A stretch of 64,000 nt of DNA, from positions 5,518,001 through 5,582,000 of the forward strand of contig NZ_CP097289.1 of the NCBI RefSeq assembly GCF_023498005.1. The letters are read 5' to 3'. The stretch comes from Streptomyces durmitorensis. Its GTDB lineage: Bacteria > Actinomycetota > Actinomycetes > Streptomycetales > Streptomycetaceae. A program made the translations under genes and the position numbers. Shown one piece after another: positions 17,173 through 27,584 of this stretch (positions are counted from its first letter, which is position 1; every line of letters starts with the position of its first letter). The notes below the pieces were generated by a model. That model made no database searches. It was not told where the DNA came from and saw only the letters and a program-made list of their open reading frames with translations.

Positions 17173-17949
17173 GTGGTCCGGATCCGAGTCCTGGTCGTCG
17201 ACGACCATCGCATCTTCGCCGAGTCGCTCGCGGCGGCACTGGCGGCGGAGCCTGATGTGGACGTGTCCGCGGCGGGCAGCGGCCCTGCCGCGCTGCGCTG
17301 CCTGGAGCGGGCGATAGCCGAGGGGCGCAGATACGACGTGCTGCTCGTCGACGCCGACCTGGGCGCGTCCGCGAGCGCCATGCAGGGTGTCCGCCCCGCG
17401 CCTTCGGTCCAGGAGGGCAACGCGGACGCCCTGGTGGACGGCATCTCCCTGGTGGCCGGGGTCCGTTCGGGCCAGCCGATGGTCCGCACGGTCGTGCTCG
17501 CCGAGAAGGACGACCCCCGCAGGGCCGCCCTCGCGCTGCAGGCAGGCGCCTCGGGATGGGTCGCCAAGGACTGCTCCCTGTCCCGGCTCCTGACGGTCAT
17601 ACGGGGCGTGCTGCGGGAGGAGACCCATCTGCCGCCCGCGCTGCTCACCGGCGTTCTGCGTGAGTTGACCGCGGCGCGCAAGCACCGCACGGAATCCGAG
17701 CGCCTGGTGGAGTCCCTGACCCCGCGCGAGCGTGAGGTCCTTCGCTGCATGGTGGCGGGCCTGGGCAGGAAGGCCGTGGCCGAGCGCCTCTTCCTCTCCC
17801 CGCACACGGTGCGTACGCACATGCAGAACGTCCTGGGAAAGCTGGGCGTCCACTCCACGCTCGCGGCCGTCGCCCTTGCGCGCAGGGCCGGGGTGGGGCC
17901 GGTCGACCTAGCCGGGGATGTTGTCGAACGGGGCGGTCAACTGGCGTAG
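17173..17949 (+). CDS. LuxR-family response regulator
   Basis: The receiver domain starts VRIRVLVVDDHRIFAESL. The phospho-accepting Asp is present in LLVDADLG (about residue 63), and the Lys follows in GASGWVAKD. An insert of about 20 residues (about 67-90) lengthens the region after the phosphorylation site. The LuxR-type HTH is at the C-terminus (LTPREREVLRCMVAGLGRK, then SPHTVRTHMQNVLGKLG). The GTG at 17173 has a G-rich ribosome site (GGGGGAGGGGG) just upstream. No kinase is adjacent, so it is an orphan. Its 3' end overlaps the convergent MarR gene by 42 bp. Confidence 0.88.
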   Translation: MVRIRVLVVDDHRIFAESLAAALAAEPDVDVSAAGSGPAALRCLERAIAEGRRYDVLLVDADLGASASAMQGVRPAPSVQEGNADALVDGISLVAGVRSGQPMVRTVVLAEKDDPRRAALALQAGASGWVAKDCSLSRLLTVIRGVLREETHLPPALLTGVLRELTAARKHRTESERLVESLTPREREVLRCMVAGLGRKAVAERLFLSPHTVRTHMQNVLGKLGVHSTLAAVALARRAGVGPVDLAGDVVERGGQLA

Positions 17950-18405
17950 CAGCCCGGCCAGTTCGCCCCGCTGTCCGCGCGAGAGCTCGGCGAGGATCGC
18001 CCGCTCCTGCTTCAGGAGACCGGCGAGCGCCTGGTCGGCCCGGTCCTGCCCCTCCTCCGTCAGCCGCACGAGCACGCCCCGCCGGTCACTCGGATCCGGC
18101 AGCCGCTCGACAAGACCCTTCTTCGCGAGGCGGTCGATGCGGTTGGTCATCGTGCCGGACGTCACCAGGGTCTGGGTGAGGAGCTGTCCGGGGGAGAGCT
18201 GATAGGGGGCGCCCGCGCGCCGCAGCGACGTCAGTACGTCGAACTCCCACGGCTCCAGATTGTGCTCGGAGAACGCGAGCCGACGAGCCCTGTCGAGATG
18301 CCGCGCGAGCCTGCTGACGCGGCTGAGCACCTCGAGTGGTTCCACGTCGAGGTCAGGGCGCTCCCGGCGCCACGCTGCGACCAGACGGTCGACCTCGTCC
18401 TCCAT
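17908..18405 (-). CDS. MarR-family transcriptional regulator
   Basis: A 165-residue winged-helix protein (MEDEVDRLVAAWRRERPDL). The DNA-binding part includes LSPGQLLTQTLVTSGTMTNR and the wing LPDPSDRRGVLVRLTEEG, which matches the MarR DxRxxxVxLTxxG signature. The frame is open far upstream across the neighbouring methyltransferase, but the ATG at 18405 gives the family length. It is divergent from the methyltransferase at 18595, and a perfect palindrome lies between them (18441). It probably controls both genes. The 3' 42 bp overlap the convergent response regulator. Confidence 0.9.
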   Translation of the reverse strand: MEDEVDRLVAAWRRERPDLDVEPLEVLSRVSRLARHLDRARRLAFSEHNLEPWEFDVLTSLRRAGAPYQLSPGQLLTQTLVTSGTMTNRIDRLAKKGLVERLPDPSDRRGVLVRLTEEGQDRADQALAGLLKQERAILAELSRGQRGELAGLLRQLTAPFDNIPG

Positions 18406-18440
18406 GACGATCAGTGTAGGGGGTCTGTCGACATGAAGTC

Positions 18441-18454
18441 TCTTGACGTCAAGA
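18441..18454. promoter_or_regulatory. Probable MarR operator
   Basis: TCTTGACGTCAAGA is a perfect 14-bp palindrome 36 bp upstream of the marR start and 141 bp upstream of the methyltransferase. The CTTGACGTCAAG core resembles sites bound by several MarR-family repressors. Confidence 0.7.
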
Positions 18455-18594
18455 TACTTCAGGTCGAGGATGGCCCTACGACGCGTCCGTGGCGCCCGTA
18501 CGACGCTGATGTGACGCCCGTACGAAGTCGAGCCGACGTGTCCACGACGCCGAGGTCCGAGGTCCTGAGGTCCTTGCACAGAGGAGGCCCAACC

Positions 18595-19455
18595 ATGTCC
18601 GCCGCCACGCCCGCCGTTTCCAGCAGCAGCAACCGCACCCCCACGTGGGACCCGGGCCAGTATCTGCGCCACTCCGGGCACCGCGCCCGGCCCTTCGTCG
18701 ACCTCCTGGCCCGCATCCCCGAGCTCCCCGCCACCGCCGACGGCCGCGCGCCGCGCATCGCGGACCTGGGCTGCGGCCCCGGCAACGTCACCCGCCTCCT
18801 CGCCGAGCGCTGGCCCACGGCGTACATCACGGGCTTCGACAACTCCCCTCAGATGCTGGACCGGGCCGAGGAGCTCGCGGGACCCACGGTGCAGGGCGGC
18901 CGCCTGGACTTCGCGGAGGCGGACGCGTCGGACTGGGCGCCGCCCGAGGGGACGTACGACCTGATCCTGTCCAACGCGACACTCCAATGGGTCCCAGGAC
19001 ACCCGGACTCCTTCCCCGCCTGGATCGCGGCGCTGGCCCCCGGCGGCACGTTCGCCTTCCAGGTCCCCGGCAACTTCGATGCCCCCAGCCACGTCCTGAT
19101 GCGCGAGCTGAGCGAGTCGGAGCGGTGGTGCGACCGGCTCGGCGGGCGGCTGCGCCACGCGGACGCGGTGCTCTCGCCTGCGGCCTACCTGGAGCGGCTG
19201 GTCTCGCTGGGGTGCGAGGTGGACGCGTGGGAGACGACGTATCTGCACCTCCTCGAGGGGCAGGACCCGGTCCTCGACTGGGTGAAGGGGACGGGCCTGC
19301 GGCCGGTGCTGACCGCCCTCGCGGGCGATGAGGAGGCGAGGGAGGCGTTCTTGTCGGAGTACGCGAAGCTTCTGCGCCACGCCTACCCGGCGGGTACGGG
19401 CGGCACGGTCTTCCCCTTCCGCAGGGTCTTCGGGGTGGCCCGGCGGGAGGGGTGA
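18595..19455 (+). CDS. tam: Trans-aconitate 2-methyltransferase-like SAM methyltransferase
   Basis: A 286-residue class I methyltransferase. The SAM motif IADLGCGPGNVTRLLA is at about residues 56-71, followed by TGFDNSPQML. The N-terminal WDPGQYLRHSGHRARPFVDLL and the NATLQWVPGH segment are typical of Tam, which methylates trans-aconitate and relieves its inhibition of aconitase. GAGGAGG at 18581-18587 supports the ATG at 18595. It is divergent from the MarR gene and overlaps the next gene by 4 bp (GTGA). Confidence 0.88.
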   Translation: MSAATPAVSSSSNRTPTWDPGQYLRHSGHRARPFVDLLARIPELPATADGRAPRIADLGCGPGNVTRLLAERWPTAYITGFDNSPQMLDRAEELAGPTVQGGRLDFAEADASDWAPPEGTYDLILSNATLQWVPGHPDSFPAWIAALAPGGTFAFQVPGNFDAPSHVLMRELSESERWCDRLGGRLRHADAVLSPAAYLERLVSLGCEVDAWETTYLHLLEGQDPVLDWVKGTGLRPVLTALAGDEEAREAFLSEYAKLLRHAYPAGTGGTVFPFRRVFGVARREG

Positions 19456-19688
19456 GCTCCTTGCTGACCGGCATCGACCACGTCCAGCTGGCCGCTCCCC
19501 CCGGCAGCGAGCCGGAGCTGCGGGCCTTCTACTGCGGGGTGCTCGGCATGACGGAGATCCCCAAGCCGGGGGCGCTGGCCTCGCGGGGCGTGCCCGTCAC
19601 CTGGGACCACGCCCTGCCGGGCCACCGGCGCTTCTACGCGGACGACCCGGTGGGCAACCGGCTCGAATTCCTCGAAGCGTTGGCCTGA
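19452..19688 (+). CDS. VOC-fold (glyoxalase-like) protein with an apparent internal deletion
   Basis: Only 78 residues, against about 115-125 for single-domain VOC proteins. The N-terminal half (LTGIDHVQLAAPPGSEPELR, then LGMTEIPKPGALASRG) and the C-terminal end (VPVTWDHALPGHRRFYADDPVGNRLEFLE) match the family. The central strands, which carry a metal-binding residue, are missing, as if about 40 codons had been removed in frame between two GC-rich A-x-R-G-like stretches. It starts at the GTG that overlaps the tam stop. It may be a non-functional remnant or a half-barrel that dimerises. Confidence 0.7.
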   Translation: MSSLLTGIDHVQLAAPPGSEPELRAFYCGVLGMTEIPKPGALASRGVPVTWDHALPGHRRFYADDPVGNRLEFLEALA

Positions 19689-19811
19689 CCTCGCACTTTT
19701 GAGTGATCGCAGGGATTTCCGGCCCACCGGGGCGGCGCGAGCCATAGCGTCCCCGTGTCGCTTGTGCCGCAGTGGCGCCCGCGCCCACACTGATGGAGGA
19801 GGTGCTGCACG

Positions 19812-20432
19812 ATGACCGCTCTCGCACATGAGGTGACCCCCGTGGTGGACAACCCGGTACCCGACCTGGACGAGGTCCTGTGGCAGGCGTGGAAGGCCAT
19901 GGATCTCCCCGAGGGCTACCGGGCCGAGATCATTGAGGGAGCCATCGAAGTGTCGCCCACCGGCCGCCGTCGTCACATGGTGCTCATCAACCGCCTCCGC
20001 CGCGCCCTGGAAAAACATCTGGGCAGCAGCGAGTACACGGTGTGGCATGACGGCAACGTCTTCCACCGCCGGAAGTGCTGGATCCCGGACCTTTTTGTCG
20101 GCCCGCTCGATCCCGACGAGATCCCCGACGAAGAGGACCTCGGCGTCGACGCCGCCGGAGTCCCCATGGTCGTCGAGGTCGTCTCGCCGGGCCGCCGCAA
20201 CATCGAGCGCGACCGCGTCCGCAAGCGCCGTGAGTACGCCCGCGCGGGCATCCCCGTCTACGTGATCGTCGATGACTTCGACGAGGAGGGTGCCGTCCTC
20301 GTGCTGACCGCGCCCAACCCGAAGAAGGCCACGTACGAGGACGAACACCGCGTCCCCTACGGCACCGAGGCGATCATCCCGAGCGGGCCCGCCAAGGGTT
20401 TCGCCATCGGCGAGGAGATCACGCGGAGCTGA
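19812..20432 (+). CDS. Uma2 family (DUF820) PD-(D/E)XK nuclease-like protein
   Basis: A 206-residue protein. The nuclease-like core includes CWIPDLFVG, MVVEVVSPG and IERDRVRKRREYARAGIPVYVIVD, with the Asp, Glu and following basic residues in the positions seen in Uma2 proteins. These are numerous in Streptomyces and cyanobacteria and their biological role is unclear. TGGAGGAGG 10 nt before the ATG is a strong ribosome site. It converges on the TetR gene. Confidence 0.88.
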   Translation: MTALAHEVTPVVDNPVPDLDEVLWQAWKAMDLPEGYRAEIIEGAIEVSPTGRRRHMVLINRLRRALEKHLGSSEYTVWHDGNVFHRRKCWIPDLFVGPLDPDEIPDEEDLGVDAAGVPMVVEVVSPGRRNIERDRVRKRREYARAGIPVYVIVDDFDEEGAVLVLTAPNPKKATYEDEHRVPYGTEAIIPSGPAKGFAIGEEITRS

Positions 20433-20468
20433 CCGCGCCCGCATTCCTCCCCGCCCCGGCGTCAGCTC
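20426..20468. terminator. Inverted repeat between convergent Uma2 and TetR genes
   Basis: GAGCTGAC (20426-20433) pairs with GTCAGCTC (20461-20468), overlapping both stop regions. The 27-nt loop is long, so this is a weak terminator candidate. Confidence 0.4.
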
Positions 20469-21148
20469 TTCCTGTGCCCTATCAACCGCGGCTTGGGCTC
20501 AAGCCCATCAAGGCCGTGCCACGCCAGGTTCACCAGGTGCGCCGCCACCTCCGCCTTCTTCGGCTTGCGCACGTCCAGCCACCACTGGCCCGTCAGCGCG
20601 ACCATGCCGACCAGCGCCTGGGCGTACAGCGGCGCCAGTTTCTGGTCGAAGCCCCGCGTCTTGAACTCCTGACCCAGGATGTCCTCCACCTGCGTCGCGA
20701 TGTCCGAGATCAGCGAGGCGAACGTGCCCGTCGACTGCGCCACCGGCGAGTCGCGGACCAGGATGCGGAAGCCGTCCGTGTACGTCTCGATGTAGTCGAG
20801 GAGGGCGAACGCCGCCTGCTCCAGCAGCTCCCGCGGATGCCCCGCCGTCAGCGCACCCGTCACACCGTCGAGCAGCGCCCGCATCTCGCGGTCCACCACC
20901 ACCGCGTACAGCCCCTCCTTGCCGCCGAAGTGCTCGTACACGACGGGCTTGGAGACGCCGGCCTTCGCCGCGATCTCCTCCACCGACGTGCCCTCGAAAC
21001 CCTTGGCGGCGAAGAGGGTGCGGCCGATGTCCAGCAACTGCTCCCGGCGCTCGGCACCCGTCATCCGGGTCCGGCGCGTACGCCGGGGCTGCTTCTCTTT
21101 GCTGGAGGGGCTTGTACTGCTGGAGTCGGTCGGCACGTCGTCAATCAT
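20462..21148 (-). CDS. TetR-family regulator of the desaturase operon
   Basis: A 228-residue protein. The basic N-terminal region leads to a TetR helix-turn-helix (TSVEEIAAKAGVSKPVVYEHF, split here as TSVEEIAAKAGVSK then PVVYEHFGGKEGLY, about residues 53-80). The C-terminal domain is helical and contains a Trp-rich GQWWLDVRKPKK stretch. The ATG at 21148 overlaps the desaturase stop (ATGA), so it is made with the enzyme. It probably senses an acyl-CoA or fatty acid and controls desaturation; this is inferred from the operon. Confidence 0.9.
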   Translation of the reverse strand: MIDDVPTDSSSTSPSSKEKQPRRTRRTRMTGAERREQLLDIGRTLFAAKGFEGTSVEEIAAKAGVSKPVVYEHFGGKEGLYAVVVDREMRALLDGVTGALTAGHPRELLEQAAFALLDYIETYTDGFRILVRDSPVAQSTGTFASLISDIATQVEDILGQEFKTRGFDQKLAPLYAQALVGMVALTGQWWLDVRKPKKAEVAAHLVNLAWHGLDGLEPKPRLIGHRKS

Positions 21149-22158
21149 GCCGGGCCGACGGTCTTCGGCTTCCGGCGGGAGTCGATACGGGACTCCGACG
21201 GCCAGCGCACGTCCGTCGCCCAGCCCAGCTGCTCGCACCAGCGGATGATCCGCGCGGAGGAGTCGACCTGGCCCTTCAGGACACCGTGCCGCGCCGACGT
21301 CGGGTCGGCGTGGTGGAGGTTGTGCCAGGACTCACCGCAGGACAGGACCGCGAGCCACCACACATTGCCCGAGCGGTCGCGCGACTTGAAGGGGCGCTTG
21401 CCCACCGCGTGGCAGATCGAGTTGATCGACCACGTGACGTGGTGCAGCAGCGCGACCCGGACCAGCGAGCCCCAGAAGAACGCCGTGAAGGCACCCCACC
21501 ACGACATCGTCACCAGGCCGCCGACCAGCGGCGGAATCGCGAGCGACACGATCGTCCAGAACAGGAACTGGCGGGAGACGGCACGGATCGCCGGATCCTT
21601 GATCAGATCCGGTGCGTACTTCTCCTGCGACGTCTGCTCCTCGTCGAACATCCAGCCGATGTGCGCCCACCACAGGCCCTTCATCAGGGCCGGGACCGTC
21701 TCGCCGAAGCGCCACGGGGAGTGCGGGTCGCCCTCCGCGTCCGAGAACTTGTGATGCTTGCGGTGGTCCGCCACCCAGCGGACCAGCGGCCCCTCCACCG
21801 CCATCGACCCCGCCACGGCCAGCGCGATCCGCAGCGGACGCTTCGCCTTGAAGGAGCCATGCGTGAAGTAGCGGTGGAAACCGATCGTGATGCCGTGGCA
21901 GCCCAGGTAGTACATGAACACCAGCAGGCCGAGGTCCAGCCAGCTCACCCCCCACCCCCAGGCCAGCGGCACCGCCGCGACCAGGGCCAGGAACGGGAGG
22001 GTGATGAACAGAAGCAGCGTGATCTGCTCCAGCGAGCGCTTCTGCTCACCGCCCAGCGTCGCGGAAGGGACGGAAGGCGGGGAGGGGGCGTCGGTCGTCG
22101 ATCGCGAAGCGTCTTCGATCACATCGGTGTCGGAATACGCATCGGAAGATGTGGTCAT
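21145..22158 (-). CDS. Acyl-CoA/fatty acid delta-9-type desaturase
   Basis: A membrane di-iron desaturase. The three histidine boxes are present: HRYFTH, HRKHH and HNLHH, and two hydrophobic helical pairs separate them. It introduces a double bond in membrane acyl chains and so tunes fluidity. Start: the ATG at 22158 is preceded by AGGGGAC at good spacing; an in-frame GTG lies 6 nt upstream at 22164. The first about 50 residues are Ser/Asp/Pro-rich and soluble. The TetR gene is coupled by a 4-bp overlap. Confidence 0.93.
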   Translation of the reverse strand: MTTSSDAYSDTDVIEDASRSTTDAPSPPSVPSATLGGEQKRSLEQITLLLFITLPFLALVAAVPLAWGWGVSWLDLGLLVFMYYLGCHGITIGFHRYFTHGSFKAKRPLRIALAVAGSMAVEGPLVRWVADHRKHHKFSDAEGDPHSPWRFGETVPALMKGLWWAHIGWMFDEEQTSQEKYAPDLIKDPAIRAVSRQFLFWTIVSLAIPPLVGGLVTMSWWGAFTAFFWGSLVRVALLHHVTWSINSICHAVGKRPFKSRDRSGNVWWLAVLSCGESWHNLHHADPTSARHGVLKGQVDSSARIIRWCEQLGWATDVRWPSESRIDSRRKPKTVGPA

Positions 22159-22239
22159 GGGCACGTCCCCTGTGGGGTCGAGGGTTGAGGGTCACGGCGC
22201 GAGTGCGGCGGGCGCACGGTCACGGGGTCCCGCGTTATC

Positions 22240-22266
22240 TACGGTCCCGTAACCTACGGCGTCGTA
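22240..22266. promoter_or_regulatory. Probable TetR operator pair upstream of the desaturase
   Basis: TACGGTCCCGTA (22240-22251) is a palindrome around a 2-bp centre. A second, imperfect copy TACGGCGTCGTA follows at 22255-22266, with centres 15 bp apart. It lies about 80-110 bp upstream of the desaturase start and is the best site for the operon's own TetR regulator. Confidence 0.6.
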
Positions 22267-22460
22267 AGTATGGCAGCGCGGAACCTCGCGGCAAGAGGAT
22301 GCGAGTCCGTGCCGCGATGTGACACCTATCCTTGGAAACGGAAACGGTCGGACAGCGCGGTCCGCTCTCTGTCTCCCGAGTCCCCCGGAATACGGATTCC
22401 TATCCGGCCGAGGGCCCCTCCCAGACCTGACGTGCTTCAACACTGCAAGGAGCCGCACCT

Positions 22461-25193
<2,733 letters not shown>

Positions 25194-25273
25194 TTTTTCC
25201 TGGCGGGGGCGCCTTGGCTCGCGGGGCGCGGGGCGGGTGCGTTCGCCGTCGGGCCCGGCGGGGCGCCCCTGTC

Positions 25274-25390
25274 CCGCCGCTTCGCGGCGGATGTTTTCCC
25301 GCCCACCCACCCGATTGCCCCGCGTCGGGTAGGCGGGGCTACCTGGGTGCTTGGGTGGGTGGGTGGGGGAGATCGCCGCGAAGCGGCGGC
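25274..25390. repeat. Dispersed G-quadruplex palindromic repeat (copy B)
   Basis: The left arm has the GCCGCTTCGCGGC tip and a C-rich tract (CCCGCCCACCCACCC, 25298-25312) that gives a G-quadruplex motif on the minus strand. The right half has a G4 variant GGGTGGGTGGGTGGG (25353-25367) and closes with the tip GCCGCGAAGCGGC. The spacer differs from copy D (38407). It lies 80 nt after ppc and, together with copy C, fills most of the 350-nt gene-free gap. Confidence 0.75.
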
Positions 25391-25441
25391 TGCGGACGAT
25401 GACAACGCAGCAATCGCAGAGCAGCCCGCCCCTCACCCCCT

Positions 25442-25500
25442 CCCCGCGCTGCGGGGCAATCGGGTGGGTGGGCGGGAAAGATCCGCCGCGCAGCGGCGGG
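25442..25500 (+). repeat. Dispersed G-quadruplex palindromic repeat (copy C, right half)
   Basis: A small CCCCGCGCTGCGGGG hairpin leads into CAATC, the G4 motif GGGTGGGTGGGCGGG (25462-25476), AAAGATCC and the tip GCCGCGCAGCGGC. Its sequence is the exact reverse complement of the left arm of copy B except at the tip, so B-left and C-right form one palindrome with about 115 nt inserted. Confidence 0.75.
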
Positions 25501-25544
25501 CTTGAGGCGCCGTTTCAGCCGCCGCGCAGCGGACCCGCGGACCC

Positions 25545-26006
25545 TCAGAACGCCAGCGTCGCGAAAGACGCCGTCAGCAGCGTGCCGCCCGCCAAGGCCA
25601 GGGCCCACGCCGTGCGGGGCAGGCGCAGGCCCCCGGCCACCACCACCGCGGACAGGAGCAGCGCACCGCCCAGCGGCAGCCACGCGTGGAGGAACCCGGG
25701 GCCACCCGTGCGTACGACCTCGGAGGTACCCGGCTTCACCGCCACCGGAATCCGCACCCCCTTCTTCTCCGCGATCGAGCGGTCGATCACGACACGCTCG
25801 CGTGGCTGGAAGCCGGCGGACGAAGGGGTGTACGGACCGACGCAGGCGTCCGACGTGCACCGCGCGACCCGCATCGTGCCCCGCTCACGCGAATCGCCCA
25901 GCATCACATGCTGAGCCGTGCCCCAGGACGCCCAGAAACCCGCGACGAGCAGCAGCGCCGCGAGCACGCCCATGGCCGTCCGGCGCCCCAGAAGCAGCAG
26001 ATTCAT
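25545..26006 (-). CDS. Membrane protein of unknown function with an extracytoplasmic middle domain
   Basis: A 153-residue protein with a first hydrophobic helix (about 11-31), an extracellular stretch of about 75 residues with two Cys (RCTSDACVGPY), and two helices at the C-terminus. I do not recognise a family. The Cys pair could form a disulfide. It lies downstream of pth on the same strand, 63 nt away. Confidence 0.7.
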   Translation of the reverse strand: MNLLLLGRRTAMGVLAALLLVAGFWASWGTAQHVMLGDSRERGTMRVARCTSDACVGPYTPSSAGFQPRERVVIDRSIAEKKGVRIPVAVKPGTSEVVRTGGPGFLHAWLPLGGALLLSAVVVAGGLRLPRTAWALALAGGTLLTASFATLAF

Positions 26007-26069
26007 GGCGGCGATCCTTGGCCATGGCGCTGCGCTGAGTCAACAGCTCTCGGCCAACCGCCCAGAAGC

Positions 26070-26672
26070 TCAGGAGTTGTACGAGCTCTGCGCCCGCTCC
26101 AACCCCTCGATCACCAGCGCCTCGGCCGCATCCGCCGCCCGGTCCACGAAGTAGCCCAGCTCCTTGCGCTCCGCCGACGAGAAGTCCTTCAGGACGAAGT
26201 CCGCGACCTGCATACGCCCCGGCGGACGCCCGATCCCGAACCGCACCCGGTGGTAGTCCGGGCCCATCGCCTTCGTCATCGACTTCAGACCGTTGTGGCC
26301 GTTGTCGCCGCCGCCCAGCTTCAGCCGCAGCGTGCCGTAGTCGATGTCCAGCTCGTCGTGGACCGCCACGATGTTCGCCGTCGGGACCTTGTAGAAATCG
26401 CGCAGCGCCGTCACCGGGCCACCCGACACATTCATGTACGACATCGGCTTCGCCAGGACGACCCGGCGGTTCGCCGGACCCACCGGACCGATCCGGCCCT
26501 CCAGCACCTGCGCCTGCGTACGCCCGCTGCGCTTGAACGAGCCGCCGATCCGCTCCGCGAGGAGATCGGCCACCATGAAGCCCACGTTGTGCCGGTTCAT
26601 GGCGTACCCAGGGCCTGGATTGCCCAGACCCACGATCAGCCAGGGCGCGCTGGGGTCCGTCGTCATCTGCAT
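26070..26672 (-). CDS. pth: Peptidyl-tRNA hydrolase
   Basis: It releases tRNA from peptidyl-tRNA that has dropped off ribosomes. The GLGNPGPGY motif and the catalytic His in NRHNVGF are near the N-terminus, and the [12 protein letters not shown] motif is in the middle. The ATG at 26672 is chosen because GAAGGAGA lies just upstream; a further in-frame start at 26690 would extend through that site. Length is 200 aa. It follows rplY as in many actinobacteria. Confidence 0.95.
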   Translation of the reverse strand: MQMTTDPSAPWLIVGLGNPGPGYAMNRHNVGFMVADLLAERIGGSFKRSGRTQAQVLEGRIGPVGPANRRVVLAKPMSYMNVSGGPVTALRDFYKVPTANIVAVHDELDIDYGTLRLKLGGGDNGHNGLKSMTKAMGPDYHRVRFGIGRPPGRMQVADFVLKDFSSAERKELGYFVDRAADAAEALVIEGLERAQSSYNS

Positions 26673-26733
26673 GTCTCCTTCATAGCCCAACCGCCGCCCC
26701 GCGCACGGAGCGCGGAGCGGCGGTTGGCAGAGT

Positions 26734-26796
26734 CGAGCTGAGCCGAAACGGGATCGAGCCCAGCTGAAACCGGATCGAGCTCAGTCGATCGCGACA
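26734..26796. repeat. Three degenerate 21-nt tandem repeats between rplY and pth
   Basis: Units begin CGAGCTGAGCCGAAAC (26734), CGAGCCCAGCTGAAAC (26755) and CGAGCTCAGTCGATC (26776). The first two differ at a few positions, the third is more diverged. On the minus strand this is the 3' untranslated region after rplY and may slow or end transcription before pth. Confidence 0.55.
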
Positions 26797-26807
26797 GCGG
26801 TCGAGGC

Positions 26808-27401
26808 TCAGGCCTCGGCGGCGGCGTCGGCGTCACCCTCGGTGGTCTCGGCGGCCTCCTCGGCCTGCGCGGCGAGCACCTGAAGAACGACGACGTCGTC
26901 CTCGACGTTCAGGGTGGTGCCGGCGGGCAGCGGGATGTCCTTGGCGAGGATGGTCGCACCGGCCTCGAGACCGGCGATGGAGACGGTGACCGACTCCGGG
27001 ATGTGCGTGGCCTCGGCCTCGACGGGCAGCGCGTTCAGCACGTGCTCGAGCAGGTTGCCGCCCGGGGCGAGCTCGCCCTCGGTGTGGACGTAGATGTCGA
27101 CGTTGACCTTCTCGCCCTGACGGACGAGCAGCAGGTCGACGTGCTCGAGGAAGCCCTTGATGGCGTCACGCTGGACGGCCTTCGGGATCGCCAGGTGCTT
27201 CTTGCCGTCGATGTCCAGGGCGAGAAGGACGTTGGACGTACGGAGCGCGAGGTGCAGCTCGTGGCCCGGAAGCGTGATGTGGACGGGGTCGGCGCCGTGA
27301 CCGTAGACAACGGCCGGAACCTTGGCCTCGCGGCGGATACGGCGGGCAGCGCCCTTGCCGAACTCGGTGCGGGTCTCAGCGGCGAGCTTGACCTCAGACA
27401 T
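26808..27401 (-). CDS. rplY: 50S ribosomal protein L25 (general stress protein Ctc type)
   Basis: The N-terminal L25 domain (about 1-95) binds 5S rRNA, and the C-terminal TL5/CTC domain (about 97-180) is present. An acidic Ala/Glu tail ends the protein. The ATG at 27401 is preceded by GGAG; an ATG-like start two codons upstream is possible. It sits between prs and pth in the usual actinobacterial order. Confidence 0.95.
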   Translation of the reverse strand: MSEVKLAAETRTEFGKGAARRIRREAKVPAVVYGHGADPVHITLPGHELHLALRTSNVLLALDIDGKKHLAIPKAVQRDAIKGFLEHVDLLLVRQGEKVNVDIYVHTEGELAPGGNLLEHVLNALPVEAEATHIPESVTVSIAGLEAGATILAKDIPLPAGTTLNVEDDVVVLQVLAAQAEEAAETTEGDADAAAEA

Positions 27402-27518
27402 GTGCACTCCTCGTATGTCGGATCAGAAACGTCGGATGGGGTCGGTTACCCGGCCATGCGACTACTGGCCTGCTACGAAGAGCGCGTCGATAACGGACGA
27501 CCGTACTTCACATGAGTA

Positions 27519-27567
27519 CGGCCTCCCTCGCCGAGCAACTCGGTGAGTCTACCCGGCGGGGAGGCCG
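27519..27567 (-). terminator. Terminator after prs
   Basis: CGGCCTCCCTCGCCG and CGGCGGGGAGGCCG pair with one bulge, and a second inner stem forms between. It sits 18 nt after the end of prs and upstream of rplY. Confidence 0.7.
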
Positions 27568-27584
27568 CAGCCCAAAGTGGATCT

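Noticed and set aside
18406..19380. Upstream extension of the MarR open frame across the methyltransferase gene
   Set aside because: The MarR family length and a normal ATG at 18405 fit, and the extension is antisense to tam.
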